Positions 43,501 through 56,700 of a stretch of DNA of 64,000 bases are shown one piece after another. The stretch comes from Spirodela intermedia. Taxonomy: Eukaryota; Streptophyta; Magnoliopsida; Alismatales; Araceae. The first letter of the stretch is position 1. The number at the start of each line of letters is the position of its first letter. The stretch lies in contig LR746281.1 of assembly GCA_902729315.2 (NCBI GenBank), forward strand, positions 2,540,501-2,604,500, read 5' to 3'. The position numbers and the translations under genes are program-made. Below the pieces are notes generated by a model. It worked only from the letters and a program-made list of their open reading frames with translations. It searched no databases and was not told the DNA's origin.

Positions 43501-46500
43501 TATCTCTAAATTAAAATTACCATATCTTTGATTGATTATGTTTTTTGAGCCACTAATTGGATGTTTAGTTAATTGTTTTGGCTAGATTGTCAGGCTTTAG
43601 ACCTGAGCCGCTAAAATGGCAATCAACCCGATTTTTGCTTATGCTTCCTCTAGGGTGATAAATGATGTTATTTATTTTAAAGAACCTGAACCTGAAGGGT
43701 GGAACAAGATTTTGAGCTCTATTTAGTTCTGGCTTAGGATTTATGCTTCTGGGATCAACTTTTATATGAGCAAATGTGTTTAAGATTTTATGGAGGGACA
43801 GATGGATTCTATTTAAATAGTGAGGTCCTCCCGCATGTCCTCGTATATGCTGTCTTTCTTTAGGACGATAAGCTTCCTGAAAAAAGGTTGAAACCCTTAT
43901 AATTTTTTATTTTTTATTTTTAATCATACTACAGATAGGCAAGGACCGTTTTTGATACATTTGGACTGATTCTGCAAATGATAAACGGGTATTTATTGTG
44001 TGTTTGTGCGGGGTTGTGGGATTGGGGACTTGATTTGGTTAAAAGTAGCATATCTGTTGAGCCTATCCCAGCTAAAATGTTATGGAAGTGGGCAATGAAT
44101 TATTCAGATGTTATCTGTTGATTTGTGAAGTGTCTAATAAAATGAGAAGCACTCAAATCTAGATGGAGGCTTTTACCTTCATTTATCTTAAACTCGTCTA
44201 GCATTTGAAGGAATATTAGTCCTGTTGTTGACTATTTTCTATTTCTGTGGTTTCCGGATAATCAATGTAGGAGGCTAAGTTTTGGGACTATTGTGAAAAC
44301 ATGTTTTCCTCTTACTTTGACCTGTATGCGCTTGCATATACATTTTTACATGTATACATTGGTCCTTTTGGAATTTGTTTAAAACCTAACCAGGATGATC
44401 TGGTTGTCAGAAGTTATTCACTCCCCCAAGGACATCCGGAATAAGAGTTTTTTCACTTTTCTTCTTCTTTCATCTGTCTTCCTCAATTACTTCATGGTAT
44501 CAGGGGAGTAAGCTTTGAACCTTGTTCTTTTGTGACCACTTTATCTTTCAAAGATAGGCTTCTGTCCATTGTTGACAGCCATCTCAATCAAGGACCTAAG
44601 GTTACTCACGAACTGCCTCTCTAAAGCTGTGACATCTGGAATAATCAGAAAGTGGACATACTATGTCGCTGATCTTGAAGGTCTTCCCAGGCTTATCTCC
44701 AAACACAATCTCCGTCCTCAACCCTCCGTGACAGATATTGGGCTTGTGGAAGGAAAGAGTCTGCATTCTTTACGACCTGTGTCTCTGCTGAAGTCCAGAA
44801 GGAAGTTCGTCTTCTATTATGGCTTGTCTTTGGCCTCCCCTCTATCTTCATGCATGATAGGATGATATGGGTTATGCCAAATTTTCACCAATATCCATAA
44901 TTTCTGGTAGAAATGGACCTGCCACTGCCCTTTCCCAGTAATTAGGAATCTACGGTGTTGAGTAGGTTTTAAAAGGAAGAAAATTTTTACTTTTATTTGT
45001 GTTTTGCTGATCTTATCATCTCATCTCTTTAGAAGGTTATAGGAGCACGTAGGCTTATGTTTTTTTTCTTATATTGTCATAATTAGTGCATTTTTCACTG
45101 TTTTTCTTTCTTCTAACGACAGTTGATTTCCCTTTTATCCTTGAAAAAGTGTCGAATTTGCGTCATAGCCCACTTGGTAAATAGTCCTATCAGTTAGGCA
45201 CAAGAATGTTTTTTTTTTGGATAAACACACTTGTAATTAAATATACTTTCACGTTTTGAGAAGCCTATATGTAGTTATCCTTGTATTAGAGCTGCTAAAA
45301 TTTTGAGTCGCTAATGAGAGTGACTAAAACTGATTCGGTCTTATCTGGCTTGAAATTGGTTTCCCACCCAATGTTTTTTATGACTTATAATGTCACACGG
45401 GGGGGATTTGATGACTCTGATCTTCATAACCTGTAGAGTTGCTGTTTGTGACTGTAGTTTTCATGGCTTGAAGATCTTTTGCTTTGAGGTTTTGTAACTC
45501 TGACCTCATAGCCTGTAGAGAAATTGACTCTGAACTTTTTGAGTTAAAAACTCAGTTATGACATTAGGCATCATTGAGAGCCACAAGATTTGTAGGAGAT
45601 TCAAACTTTTCTTGATGCAGTCGTCTGACTTGTTCAGTCTAATTTCATCATTATTTATTGTTAAAAGTTTCCATGTTTCCTGATGTCTTGAAATTCATTG
45701 AGCTAATTTCCTTCTTTTCTTTTAAAATTTCAGGCTGGCGTTAATTTTGATGACAGGAGTAGTTGGGAGTATCTCTTCAAGGATTATTGGTTAGATCTGA
45801 AGGGAAAGCTATCAATAACTCTAGAAGAGGTGTCCAGGGCTAAAAATCCATTGAAGGGATCTTCAGCTCGTAATGACGATCTATTAGATGAACCTTACGA
45901 TGCTAAGGATGATTTGAATTCAAGTTCTGACAGTTCTTCAGGGCATCATCAACGAAGTAAATCTGCAAAGAAAAAGGTTAAAAAATCATCCAAGGCAGCT
46001 TACAATGGAGAACAAGCTGTCCGCTTACCTGATAAAGAAAATGCATCTCTTCCAGTGGATTCTGAGTGGGCATCTAAAGAACTGTTGGAATTTGTGGCAC
46101 ATATGAGGAAAGGGGATATATCTGTCATGTGTCAGTTTGATGTTCACACTCTTTTACTTGAATATATCAAACAAAATAATCTTCGTGATCCTCGTAGAAA
46201 AAGCCAAATCATTTGTGATGCACGACTTGAAAATCTATTTGGTAAAGCTCGTGTGGGTCACTTTGAAATGCTAAAACTCCTTGAGTCTCACTTCCTTGCA
46301 AAAGAGACATCTCTGGTAGTCACAGATGATAATCAAGGGAGTGTTCTGGATCCTGAATCTAGTCAGATGGATAATGAGGGGAATAGTAACTCTGTTTTGA
46401 AAACAGGTTCTGATAAGAAGCAGAAATCACGTAAAAAAGTTGGGAAGGGAGAGCATCAAAGCAATCTTGACGACTATGCAGCTATTGATGTCCATAATAT

Positions 46501-49500
46501 TAGCTTAGTATACCTACGTCGTAACTTAATGGAAGAGTTGCTTGATGATACAGAATTCAACGACAAGGTTGTTGGCTCATTTGTCCGAATAAGAATTTCT
46601 GGTGCTGGACTAAGAAAAGACATGTATAGACTTGTTCAAGTTATAGGTAAAATATTCTGTTTTGTTTTCTCGTTTTACCTTATACTTGGGGATAGAATTT
46701 GACTTTGACCAATGGGTACGTACATACAGGAACTAGCAGGGCTGAAGAAAAATACAAAACGGGGAAAAAGAAGACAGATATCTCTCTTGAGATTTTAAAT
46801 TTGAGCAAAACAGAGGTTGTATCCATTGATTCCATTTCAAATCAGGAGTTCACAGAGGTGATTATTAATCTTCTTATTCATCATTTGACTTACTGCTCAA
46901 ATGGGAAGCAGTGTATACATCATTTCAAATGCTGCCGTTTATCATTTCATGCTCAGGAAGTCATCTGATTGACTTGTATTGACTATGGCGTTCCCAAAGA
47001 TCCCAATTACTGCATCTAGGTCCTAGTTCTGTTGATTGCCTTAAGCTGTATAGGATTGCATTTCTAGCTGTACATTTTCATTTCTGGGTCAAGCATTTCA
47101 TATTTTTGATTGTTTAGTTTCTAATTCTTGTAGGAGTTACATATCTGAGCAAGTATTAAAAACGCTTCTGATTTTTGGACATTTCGTTATTCTTCAGTAA
47201 AATATGATGTGTTTCCACGCGATAATTGACTCCAGGATGCTGTTGTAGAATGTCTTTTATATGTTACTCAATTATTTACCGGTGGCAACTGCGCAGTTGT
47301 TAGAGTTCTGCATAACATCACACAGTGGATCTTTCTTATACTGCATCACGCCTGTTGGACATAGGTTGCTGTGAAGAACCTTTACCTTTGCAAGTCAATC
47401 TAGTTTATGTCGTGACACTGATTGTGGATCAGTCACTATTAGTGTTTGATGATGATAGGTCCTCTACATGAGTGTTAATCTTTTTAAGACTAATTTATTT
47501 CGGTATCAGTTTTATCGTTTATATTCTTTGTTCATGCCCAAGTGCTCAGGATTTGTGCCATTTAAAATCGGATATTACGGAATAGATGCAGAACCTTTCT
47601 TGAAAGAATTTCAAACTACAAATGCAATATTTATTTTATGTTGTTCATTCTTAGGAGGAATGCAAGCGCTTACGGCAAAGCATAAAGTGTGGTCTTATTA
47701 ACCGACTAACAGTTGTAAGGACTCTTTTTTAGCTTATCTTTGAAATATCTCAATAAACTCTTTTTCTCTGGGGAAGTATCATTTTCATTCCTTTTTTCAG
47801 GGAGATATCCAGGGGAAAGCACAAGCCTTACAGTCTGTGAGAGTTAATGAAGTGAGTATTAGAGAATATTTATCTTTTTTAGTGTATACTTTATTTATTT
47901 ATGCATTGTTATTCTCTCACATCTGATATCCAACGTCTCATGAACTTAACACCATTTTTCTTTTTATGCAGTCTCTAGAAAATGAGAAGTTACGCCTCAG
48001 TCATCTTCGAGATCGTGCGAGTGAAAAGGGTCACAGAAAAGAATATCCTTCATTCTAATACATGCAGTTTTTTTGAAATGATAGAGTGGTCAGGATCTAT
48101 ATGGTGATGGGCTAGTAGATTGTTGTGTTTGCAACCCAATTTTCTTTTCACATGCAGGTGATCATTACCTCAGTTGGGAATATGTTGTCTCAGTGCTTCT
48201 GTTTTGTAGTATGTAGCTAGTCTTAGAATTCATGACTAATGCACAGAAGATGAAAAACCAAATTTCGTTGGCTTGATGTTTGAAATATGCAGTATCATGA
48301 TGCAACCTCGTGGGGATCATTTTTCAGTGCAATAGAATAGTTCCACCATCGATTATCTTCAATTGCCCTACTTCTTTTACCTTATTCCATTGGCTGCAAT
48401 AGGTGTACTTCAAAAAGATAAAGCTTTTCCGGTGGAAGAGTGTTTAATTTTATATGTGCTACGGTGAAAGAATGGGTGGGACTTTTTGTGCCTGAAGGAC
48501 TTGGTTCTGTCTTATTGTTTACCCTGAGTTAATTCTATGGCCTACATCATCTTGGTGTGGCGCTTCGCTGTTGTACATATCGCTTTTTCAGAGGTCATTC
48601 AATGCTTACATGTGTATCCCCTTTCTTTTGATGTGTACCGACGGTGTCATTCTCCACTTTCAAAAATACCTGACGGTTTTGTTAACTTGACTATTCTCAG
48701 AATCTTAACCAGCCCTTGCGCTGGCCATGTTGACATGTTGATTAATTACTATTTTGAATCATAATTGGTTGTTCATATTGTGATCAGACATTTGTCAGAG
48801 CATTAGAAAGTATAGAAAGCATTTGTCAGACGGTGTCAGAGCATCAGACATTTGCTGGTTTATGTGGAGATGTATAAAAAACAAATTTGAACCAGTAGTG
48901 GCATCTCTTAATGACGTCACTCCATTCAGGGCGAATTGAGGGAAATATGTGCAGCACCACAGTTCTAGATACTGCTTGGTGTTGAAGTTCATGGAGAATA
49001 TTAGGAGAAAAGACCAAGGATAGCAAATGGTTTCTTCTGATCAGAATTTGGAACAAAATCGTAAGGAGCGATTTCCGGAATAGATATGTTAAAAGCTTAT
49101 TTTCTGGGAGTTTTTTTATCAAATTAAGCTCTATGAAGACATATGTGAAACTAAGTTGGCATGTATAATCATTTTGTTCTCTTAGCAGAAAGGATCTGAC
49201 ATGCAGCGAGGCTTGAACAACTCTTATTTCTGGGATTCGTTTTCGAGAGGGGAAGGTAGGGTGTTGAGAATAGATTGGGCATTCACACAATTTAGAGATG
49301 TGTCTGGCAACTATTTGTATCAGGATTGAAACTTGGATTGGAATTGGGATTGGGATTAACCTATTCAACTGTTTTTTGGGATGCGCTGTTTGGGGGTGGT
49401 TCTGATCCCTTCATGAATAATAGAAAAAATAGCTAGTGATTTACGGGCTGACTAGGCCTGAAATGAGCAGTCAGCATCCATTCTTCTACATCCAGTCAGA

Positions 49501-52095
49501 AAAAAATATCAATTGGTTTATTTGATAGGTCTTTACAGTCAGCATTGTGAAATCGTATGCCTTGCCTTCATACACTATACTTATTTGACTTAGAATTGAT
49601 GCTTAACCCATTTTTTATGTATCATCTCAATATTTTTCTTTTTTCTTTAAATGATCATGTTGGAAAAAAAATCATATTTTTTCTGCCGCCAACTGTTATT
49701 CTTTCATTTTTCATTTCACGTTGGAATTTTCATTCTACAATATTTCTGTGGACCTTAACCTTGTCCTACGCTTAGAGAATGTGTTGAGAAGCTGCAACTT
49801 CTGAACTCCCCCGAGGAGCGTTCTCGTCGCCTCAATGAAGTTCCGGCGGTTCATGTTGACCCCAAAATGGATCCGAACTACGAGTCTGATGAAGAAGAAT
49901 TCGGCTATAAAAGGCCAGGTGCGTTGACTCGGGATTTCCTTCCTTCTTCACGCTATGCTCCTTTCTGTTCTCCCAACTCTCACATGCATAATATTTGCAG
50001 AGAGTTTCTTGAGATCGAGGGATTCCTTGTTCGCCAGCAAGAGAAGGGAGTCGAATCATTCAGCAAAGGGAAATCTCACTTCCAGTGACAGCTTCAGTGA
50101 ACCACACAGAGCTTCAAGTCTTGCTTGGGAACCCAACAAAGCTGCCACTGGGTACGCTGAAATTAATGGAGCCACATCAAATCATCGCAAAGAGAAGGGC
50201 CCTGCGAGCTGGGATACATCAAAATCCCTCCCGAGTGCAGCAGCCACAGACCACGGTTTTGCTAGCGCTGGGCAGTCAGTGAGGAGGCCCGGGGCAGCAG
50301 CTTCTGAAACCTCACCCACGTCCCATGGAGGCGGGGCTCTAACACCATTGCCTGTCAATGACAATGAGAAGATATGGCATTACAAAGACCCATCTGGGAA
50401 GATCCAGGGGCCCTTTTCAATGACCCAGCTGCGGAAGTGGAATACAACTGGGTATTTCCCGGCAAACCTGAGAATATGGAGGGCGTCAGAGAAGGAGGAG
50501 GATTCAATATTGCTGGCTGATGCTCTGCTTGGGAAGTTCCACAGGGACCCTTCATATCCCGGGGTAACTCAGCTTCCCAAGGTGTCGCTAGCCACGGATG
50601 TGGGAAGAAATGAGGTCGGTAGTGCCTTGGCCAGTCAATCTCAGGCTCCTTTTTTGGGAAATTCTTATCAGTTGCCTGTTCAAGGGAGAGGAGAAGGAGG
50701 TGATCCCAGCAGGTGGCATGGAAGTCCCAATCAGGGCAACAACACCTGGGCATTCAACAGGGCCACCATGGTGCAACCTCACAGCCTTGGCTACGAGAGG
50801 CAGAACTCCAGTGGCCGGGAGACTAACAGAAGCCTGTGGGCAAATGATTCACCGAGACTAGCCTCCGTGGGTCTTAGTGAGATTGGTGGAGCCGCTCTGG
50901 CAATACCTGAGCAAGCTCAGGTGGCCCCGTCGGCAGGCGTTGCCGCTGGTCGGGACTCCCAGAGATTTGCAGGTGTGGCCAATGAATTGGCGCCCAGGGT
51001 TCCTCTCAAGGTGGAGATGATGAACGCTGCTGTGGGAAGAACATCTAGTGATTGCCTGACCCCAACACCGAAAGGCGAGCAGGCCAAGTTTGATGCTTTG
51101 AATCCTGAGCCCATGCAGCAGAGCCACCTTGATGGTGATTCGAAGAGGAGGAGTTTCGAACTGCATCAAAGATATAACATCTCAGTAGCCCCGAACGAGG
51201 TCCTTCCCGAACCTGGAATCCAGAGTCGTCATCAGAATCCCGGGCAAAGCCACACCTCCACATCAGAGCAGAGGAGTGAGTGGTCGATGCCATCTCCCAC
51301 GCCCGCAGTGGAGCCCTCCAGATTCGACGCAGGTCTTCGATCCGACCCTTATCTCACTCACCTCGTCGCCTTCTGTCTCTGCTGAACGCTGATGTTTTTA
51401 TGTTGGTAATGTGGTCTACAGTGGCAGGTCAGAGCGCGGGGAGCAAGAAAATGGAGCACGGCGTGCCTCAAGAGACCATGGGCGCAGCAGGGGGGAGTGG
51501 AATCGTGGGCGGGGCGGCGGTGCCGGTGGCGGGCGCCCAGGGACCTGGCGGAGCTGCCTGGGGAGCACTAATGCAGGGAAACACAGGCGGGGTTTGGGTG
51601 GCTCCATCTCAGGCGAATCCTGCAACGAGCATCGGCTGGGGTCCTCCAGCGCTGGCGCAGGCCAATCCCAATGCTAACCTGTTGTGGGTGGCGCAGGCTC
51701 AGGCTTATCCTGGATGGGGCGCTCCAGTGCAAGGAGTAGCTCCAAATCCAAACCTGAATTCTGCCGGCTGGCTGCCCGCTGCACCGCCAAATGTGCAGCC
51801 GATCCCCAACTGGGGAGGGGTAGCCGCACAGCAAGGTGCTTCGAACCCTACCCAGCAGACCTGGGTGCTGCCACAGACCGACGGCGGCACTGCTGGTGGC
51901 GGCAGTCAGAGTCTCCAGAGCAACCAGCCAGGGCCGGACAGTGGGCAGCAGGGATGGGCCCGGGCGGCGCCGCCCGGTGGAGGGGGGGATCCGTCCTGGG
52001 GGGCGCCGAGAGGGCAGGACGCGGGCATCTGCAAGTTCTATGAACGCGGCCACTGCAAGAAGGGGGATGCCTGCAACTACATGCACTTCCGATGA
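37589..52095 (+). CDS. NERD: NERD-like GW protein (PHD, SWIB, Plus-3, GYF, CCCH), 11 exons
   Basis: Homologue of Arabidopsis NERD (zinc finger CCCH domain protein 19), a chromatin GW protein that binds AGO2 and histone H3 in RNA-directed silencing. Exons: 37589-39756, 39849-39928, 42808-42995, 45734-46646, 46730-46857, 47655-47714, 47801-47851, 47972-48042, 49770-49918, 50001-51332 and 51428-52095; 1935 residues. An acidic repeat region spans about residues 1-670, with an AT-hook KKRGRPPK at about 683-692. The PHD-like zinc finger (CFICFDGGNLVVCD onward) is at 706-800, SWIB (ELLEFVAHMRKGD..LL) at 925-1002, Plus-3 at about 1064-1196 and GYF (IWHYKDPSGKIQGPFSMTQL) at about 1392-1447. A Gly/Trp region (1718-1911) ends in a C-x7-C-x5-C-x3-H finger at 1914-1934. 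Intron 8 is a U12-type AT-AC intron. The exact fit of the frame supports every junction. Confidence 0.96.
37952..38935 (+). repeat. Four-copy ~80-residue protein repeat in the NERD N-terminal exon
   Basis: Copies are marked by MASRC at 38039, VVSHC at 38285, VVKRC at 38534 and VLSKS at 38768, giving periods of 82, 83 and 78 residues. Each copy runs: EGI-type Glu segment, YGQ/ESP segment, FPS.SGAS segment, LLPVDD-like segment, acidic Q/E segment, EVM.EG segment. A partial fifth copy precedes the first. Confidence 0.85.
38936..39400 (+). repeat. Short degenerate VEVxPxxxEAVE repeats in NERD
   Basis: About eight imperfect repeats of 18-24 residues with a core like VEVTPITAEAVE occur between the long repeats and the AT-hook. 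They are Glu/Val/Thr-rich and probably disordered. Confidence 0.7.
39929..42807 (+). other. 2.9 kb intron 2 of NERD
   Basis: It splits the PHD-like finger. AT-rich, with no recognisable gene or transposon protein. Confidence 0.55.
42996..45733 (+). other. 2.7 kb intron 3 of NERD with an LTR/primer-binding trace
   Basis: TGGTATCAGGGG at 44495-44506, after TTACTTCA, resembles the end of a copia LTR followed by its primer-binding site. A 98-codon frame follows at 44569-44865 with no family match that I recognise. The rest is featureless AT-rich intron. Confidence 0.35.
48043..49769 (+). other. U12-type AT-AC intron 8 of NERD
   Basis: The 5' end is ATATCCTT at 48043-48050, the exact U12 AT-AC donor consensus. 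The branch region ACCTTAAC at 49752-49759 matches TCCTTAAC except in the first base and lies 10-12 bases from the terminal AC at 49768-49769. Joining AAAGA to GCTTAGAGAA restores GHRKELRECVEKLQLLNSP. Length is 1727 nt, phase 2. Confidence 0.92.
51428..52023 (+). other. Gly/Trp-rich Argonaute-hook-like region of NERD
   Basis: Ten tryptophans in about 150 residues sit in small or Gly/Ala contexts: AAWGA, GVWVA, IGWGP, LLWVA, PGWGA, AGWLP, PNWGG, QTWVL, QGWAR and PSWGA. Spacing is mostly 10-18 residues. The region is otherwise disordered, rich in Ala, Pro, Gln and Gly. Confidence 0.85.
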
Positions 52096-53749
52096 ACAGA
52101 GATGAAGAATGGAGAGGACATGACAGCGGATTTTCCGACGCCTGTAAAACCCTTTGTACAGCTATTTTTCTTCGTGGTAGGCATGCCTGTAGTGTCACAG
52201 GAGCAACAGGGAGACCATTGCTGATTCGAATGAGGAAGAACTAACATAAGTATTTTGTTGTCTTATCATCCCTCCTAAGATCTCCAGTTGCAGCCAACAT
52301 CAAGGTTCCTGGCAGCCTGGCCTCACTCTGATCCTCGTGATGAGGAGGGAATTGCCTCATTATCTTGCCGTGATCATTGATTGATGCTCTCTTTCTGCGG
52401 ACAATGGAAGGCCTAATTCCTGCAAGTTTGGCCTAGAACACTCACCAGCTCTTCATGGTCTTCTGAATGGCAACGAGAAAACCTTTCAGCTGCATACATT
52501 CCTCTTTTCTAAAGATAGAATTTAGGAGTCAACTGAGGACGAGCATTTCATAAAACCCTTTGTTTTGATCCGTTGACTGGCAAATCTCTCAGGATTGTCA
52601 ACTCATATGACGCATATCATGGCTGAGGTTAGATGTAGATTAGATCCAACTGTAGATTAGATCGTTTGGGGGGAGCTTAGGTGGACTTTACAGTCTGGTC
52701 AACGGAGTACTAGAGTACTTTTTTTGGCTATCCTCATGCTCCAAATAGTGGTGAATGCCATAATCTAGGATTAAGATGGACTTCTCTTTCTAGAAATGTC
52801 AACTTGTTATATGCTTAAAATGGTAGTCCACCAATCAATATCCTCAATAAAAGGATATATTTGGATCCATCCAATCATCTTCTACTGTTGATATTATTTT
52901 CTATTTTTTCTCATTATGTATTGGTTCCTCAATATGTTATCAAATGTCAACAGTCCAACACAGGGAATTTTGGCATAAATACAAATTTTGGTTGAATAAA
53001 AAGCAGAAGATGCCATTCCCAAGTCAATCTCCTACCTCTAAAAAAGTCAATTCTCATATCTAAGTCACGTGATGCTTTTATTATGGTTGATTATATTGAC
53101 CAATGAAATTGGCTTTTAAGTGGAATTGACTATGAAATTGTCTTGCATTGACAATATTATTTATTAACTTATTATATAAAATATAGAGGCATTGATTACT
53201 ACCCCGATAAATATGCATCAAGTGTGGGTTTTATGGCCTTATTCACAATGAGTTATTGGGTCAAAGGGCTGCTACATTATTTTTAAAGTATTTCCTAATT
53301 TTGCAATAGTCTATATGTTTCCTTAAGTGGAAGTGGGGTTAATTTAGTATTTTCCTTGTACTTTTGGTTCACCGGTAGAAACGGTCAAAGGGAATGGTGA
53401 TTCTAAGAGAGGATTAGGGAGGGCTCTTCTTTATTAAATATATGATTTTTAAGGGACTAGAACAAAAGAATTCCTCCGTCGGGCATGGACACGTTTCCGT
53501 TGTGTTTGATGCTGATGACCAGTCGGGAAGACGAAGTCCTCCGCCGGTCGAGGTGGCGGCAGCAGGGGCGACGCGGAGTGGGAGAAGAAGCGAAGGGGAC
53601 GTAGGAGCACGATGCAGCCCCGAGTAGCGGAGCCGGAGGCCTTCAGGTCGAGTGGGGTCTCTCTCATCACGGTGCCTGCTCCTGGTGGGAATTTGAAAGG
53701 GTGACGGCGGTTGCAGAACAGGGGAGCTTGCGGAGAGGAATCAGCGGCC
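52096..53749. other. Intergenic region between NERD and the DUF726 gene
   Basis: It holds the NERD 3' UTR and then AT-rich sequence with about ten TTGAC/GTCAA cores (for example near 52527, 52570, 52597, 52697, 52799 and 53127). A GC-rich leader of the next gene starts at about 53490. No gene is recognised; ATTAAATATATGA near 53432 is a possible TATA. Confidence 0.5.
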
Positions 53750-56700
53750 ATGGCGCCGTCGGTGTTGAGCCCGACGCAGAGGTATGCGGCGGGGGCACTC
53801 CTTGCCTTCTCCTTACGGCAGGCGCAGATCCACCAGACCTGCCCACTGGGCTTCGAGGACGTCGGGGACGGCGACGATGAGGTCCCCGACAGGCATAGCA
53901 GCAGCAGCAATGGTAGCAGCGGCGGGAGCAGCGAAGGTGATGATGGGTTATGGACTCATGAAAGCCGAGGACTTCTCCGTCCCGTCTTCAGGTCTGCGCT
54001 CTTGTCGTTGGTTTCTGAATAAGTGGAGAGCCGATGCAGAAAAACAACCGGAAATCGTGGGAGGTTTCTTGCATCTGGCTGTCCGCTATGGGTTTTGATG
54101 GATCGTTTTCCTCCAGGTTTTTGGAGATTGACCCGATGGCTTGGCCTGGTTTGGAGGAGACCGCAGCTTCTTCTCCGGCCAAGAATCACATCGGAGCCGT
54201 GCGTCTTTTTCTTTGTTGTTCTCCTTAAATTCCTTTGCGACTATACGCGTTTCTCCTCTTTACTTAGTCTGGACGATTCTATTATATTCGACTTCTAGTG
54301 AAGGGATTCGTATCATACAAAATTTCACAATAAATTGACGGAAATACTAGCGAAAATTGGTCTATTATTTGGGAAAATAACTTTAAGCCATCATTATTGT
54401 TCGACTTAATGGGGAATTCAATCCATTTTCTGACTGTCATTTTCTGGAATGCTAGTTTCGTATATTCAAAATATTCGCATCTAACCTGTGATTCCATATG
54501 CAATTCCACCTTAAGATTTCTGTCAAATGTATCATAAATTTCCGTCATAATGTCCAGAAATGCTATGTTTGAGTTGAAAAACATAAAAAGCCAATTCTGT
54601 GTTTTCTGTCATTTACTGAATATTGCTATGCTGGGTCAGCTTGGAGATTTACACAAACAGTCAAGGATTAAATCTCGGGTTGTTACTTCGACTAGAGTAC
54701 CAAATGCTTATATCAGTCGTAACTATTTAGAAGATGGGTTTGTATGTGTTCATGAATGAGTCAATATGATCTTAAACAGCTGTAGCCTTCTTAAAATTTC
54801 TTCTAGTCAGATTTTCATTAGTCACAATATCAATAGACGACATTTATTTGTTCCACATCTAATCATGGTTTTTCTCTGATTTTTTTTGCTTTGTATGAGT
54901 GGTAATAAATCAGCATTAGTGATTTTTACACCCTTTGTTGTCTCCAATGACCAGCACTTACATTTTTATACTATGATTCTTTTATGTCATCTAGTTCCTG
55001 AGGATACTCTTTGAAGAAAGTGATGAAACTTCTGCTGAAAGATTGGAGCAGGCGCTTGCTTTGATAAAATCTGTGGATGCTATGGAAATGAGCTTGAAAG
55101 AGACCTTATCTTCTGTTGATGGAATTAGTGAGGAATATTTTAAATATAGGCAAGAATATCACAAGGAAGTTTCACCAAACATGACGAACCTTAGAGAAGA
55201 TGAGGCGTGCAAACTGTCAGAAGCAATTCAGCAACTGAATTGTCAGAAGTTGCCAGTAAAAGATGAATGTCTTTCTCAAGCAGATGGAAGATGTCAAGAG
55301 AACCCATTTTTGCAAGATACAGTGAAGAATAATCAGCAGAAAGTTGCAGTATTATATGAGCTTCTTTCTGCATGTGTAGCTGATTTGCCGGAGGATCACA
55401 ATCAACAGTTGAGACACAGGAAAGGTTATGATGCTCGACTCCGTGTTGCCCTAAGGTCGCTAGCCACATGGCTCAATATCAAATGGAAAAAAATGGTTTG
55501 CCTCTACTTTAACTGTTTTTTTTGTGTACGCTTGGGCGTTTTATTGGAGATGATTGTATCCACTAAATTATCCTTTGATCGTTTTACCTGTACCATTTGT
55601 CACATTGTTCTATCTATTAATATCCTACTCTTCTTAAAGATCACAGGAAGGATAAGTTGTTTTTTTTTCTTTTTTGTTTAGTTCGAATATTGTGAGGTAT
55701 AGCTGCAAGTACGGTAGAATTACTTTCTTTCTAGTGTGTGTTTCATTTCCATGTATCATATTCGGCAGAAAACTTGCATTGAAAAAAGGACGCCATGCTG
55801 CATGTCTACTTCTATTGTATAAATTTCCTGCTTGAATATTTGATGGTCATCATCGGCCAACACTTTGAGAATTCTTCCCCACTTCATTTTCGCTGGACCA
55901 TTCGTGCTTCTTTCTCTTCGCAAGAACTATTGCAATGAGCACAGTCATGGATATTCGACGAGATACATTAAGAGCACAGAAAGATATCCATATAAAGATT
56001 GTGGAACTTAGTTTCGTACATAGGTTAGTCAGTGAAGACAACAAGCATGATATGATGTGATAGAAGTGATAGTAAAAACGTGGAATAGAATTAACGAAAA
56101 CATAGAGATGATAATTGTTTCAATAGGATAAAGTAATTGATAGTTCTAATAATTCTATAGAAAAAATGAACAGTCTCATGACAGAGTGCTCATACGTTTT
56201 GCGATCCTAATCTTTTACCAGTGCCATCTAATCCATAATTTATTGTTTAAAATTCTGGCATTGAATGAGAGTATTTCTCTCAATATGATATTAAGATCTG
56301 GAAATAGAATAAAATCAAGTTATATTACACGAACATGGTTGAACTCGAACTCTCTCATAATTAATTCTTGTTCCACTTGAAGATTGACAACCTGAACTGT
56401 TAAATTTAATTGTTTTGTTGTTGCCAAGTAAATCACGTAAGTTTGCCAGATCTCGTGGCTGATTATTCACTTCTTAGATAGTTCTGTTGAATTATTATCA
56501 AAAGAAAAATATCTGAACTATCGTGGGATCCTGTGACCTTTGATATTCGTTTTGTTTATGTGCTACACTCAGTACATCCAGGCTTATCAAGCTGAAAATG
56601 ATGCTTTTTAGGAAGCCATGGAGATCATGGTTGCGTGTTCTGCAATGGCTGCTGCAAAGGAAGAAGCTCAAGCAGAGAATAGGGACTCTGATAAAAGCAG

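Noticed and set aside
45830-46702. 290-codon frame as a separate gene
   Set aside because: It is exon 4 of NERD: the upstream part from 45734 is in the same frame and the domain order PHD-SWIB-Plus3 is continuous.
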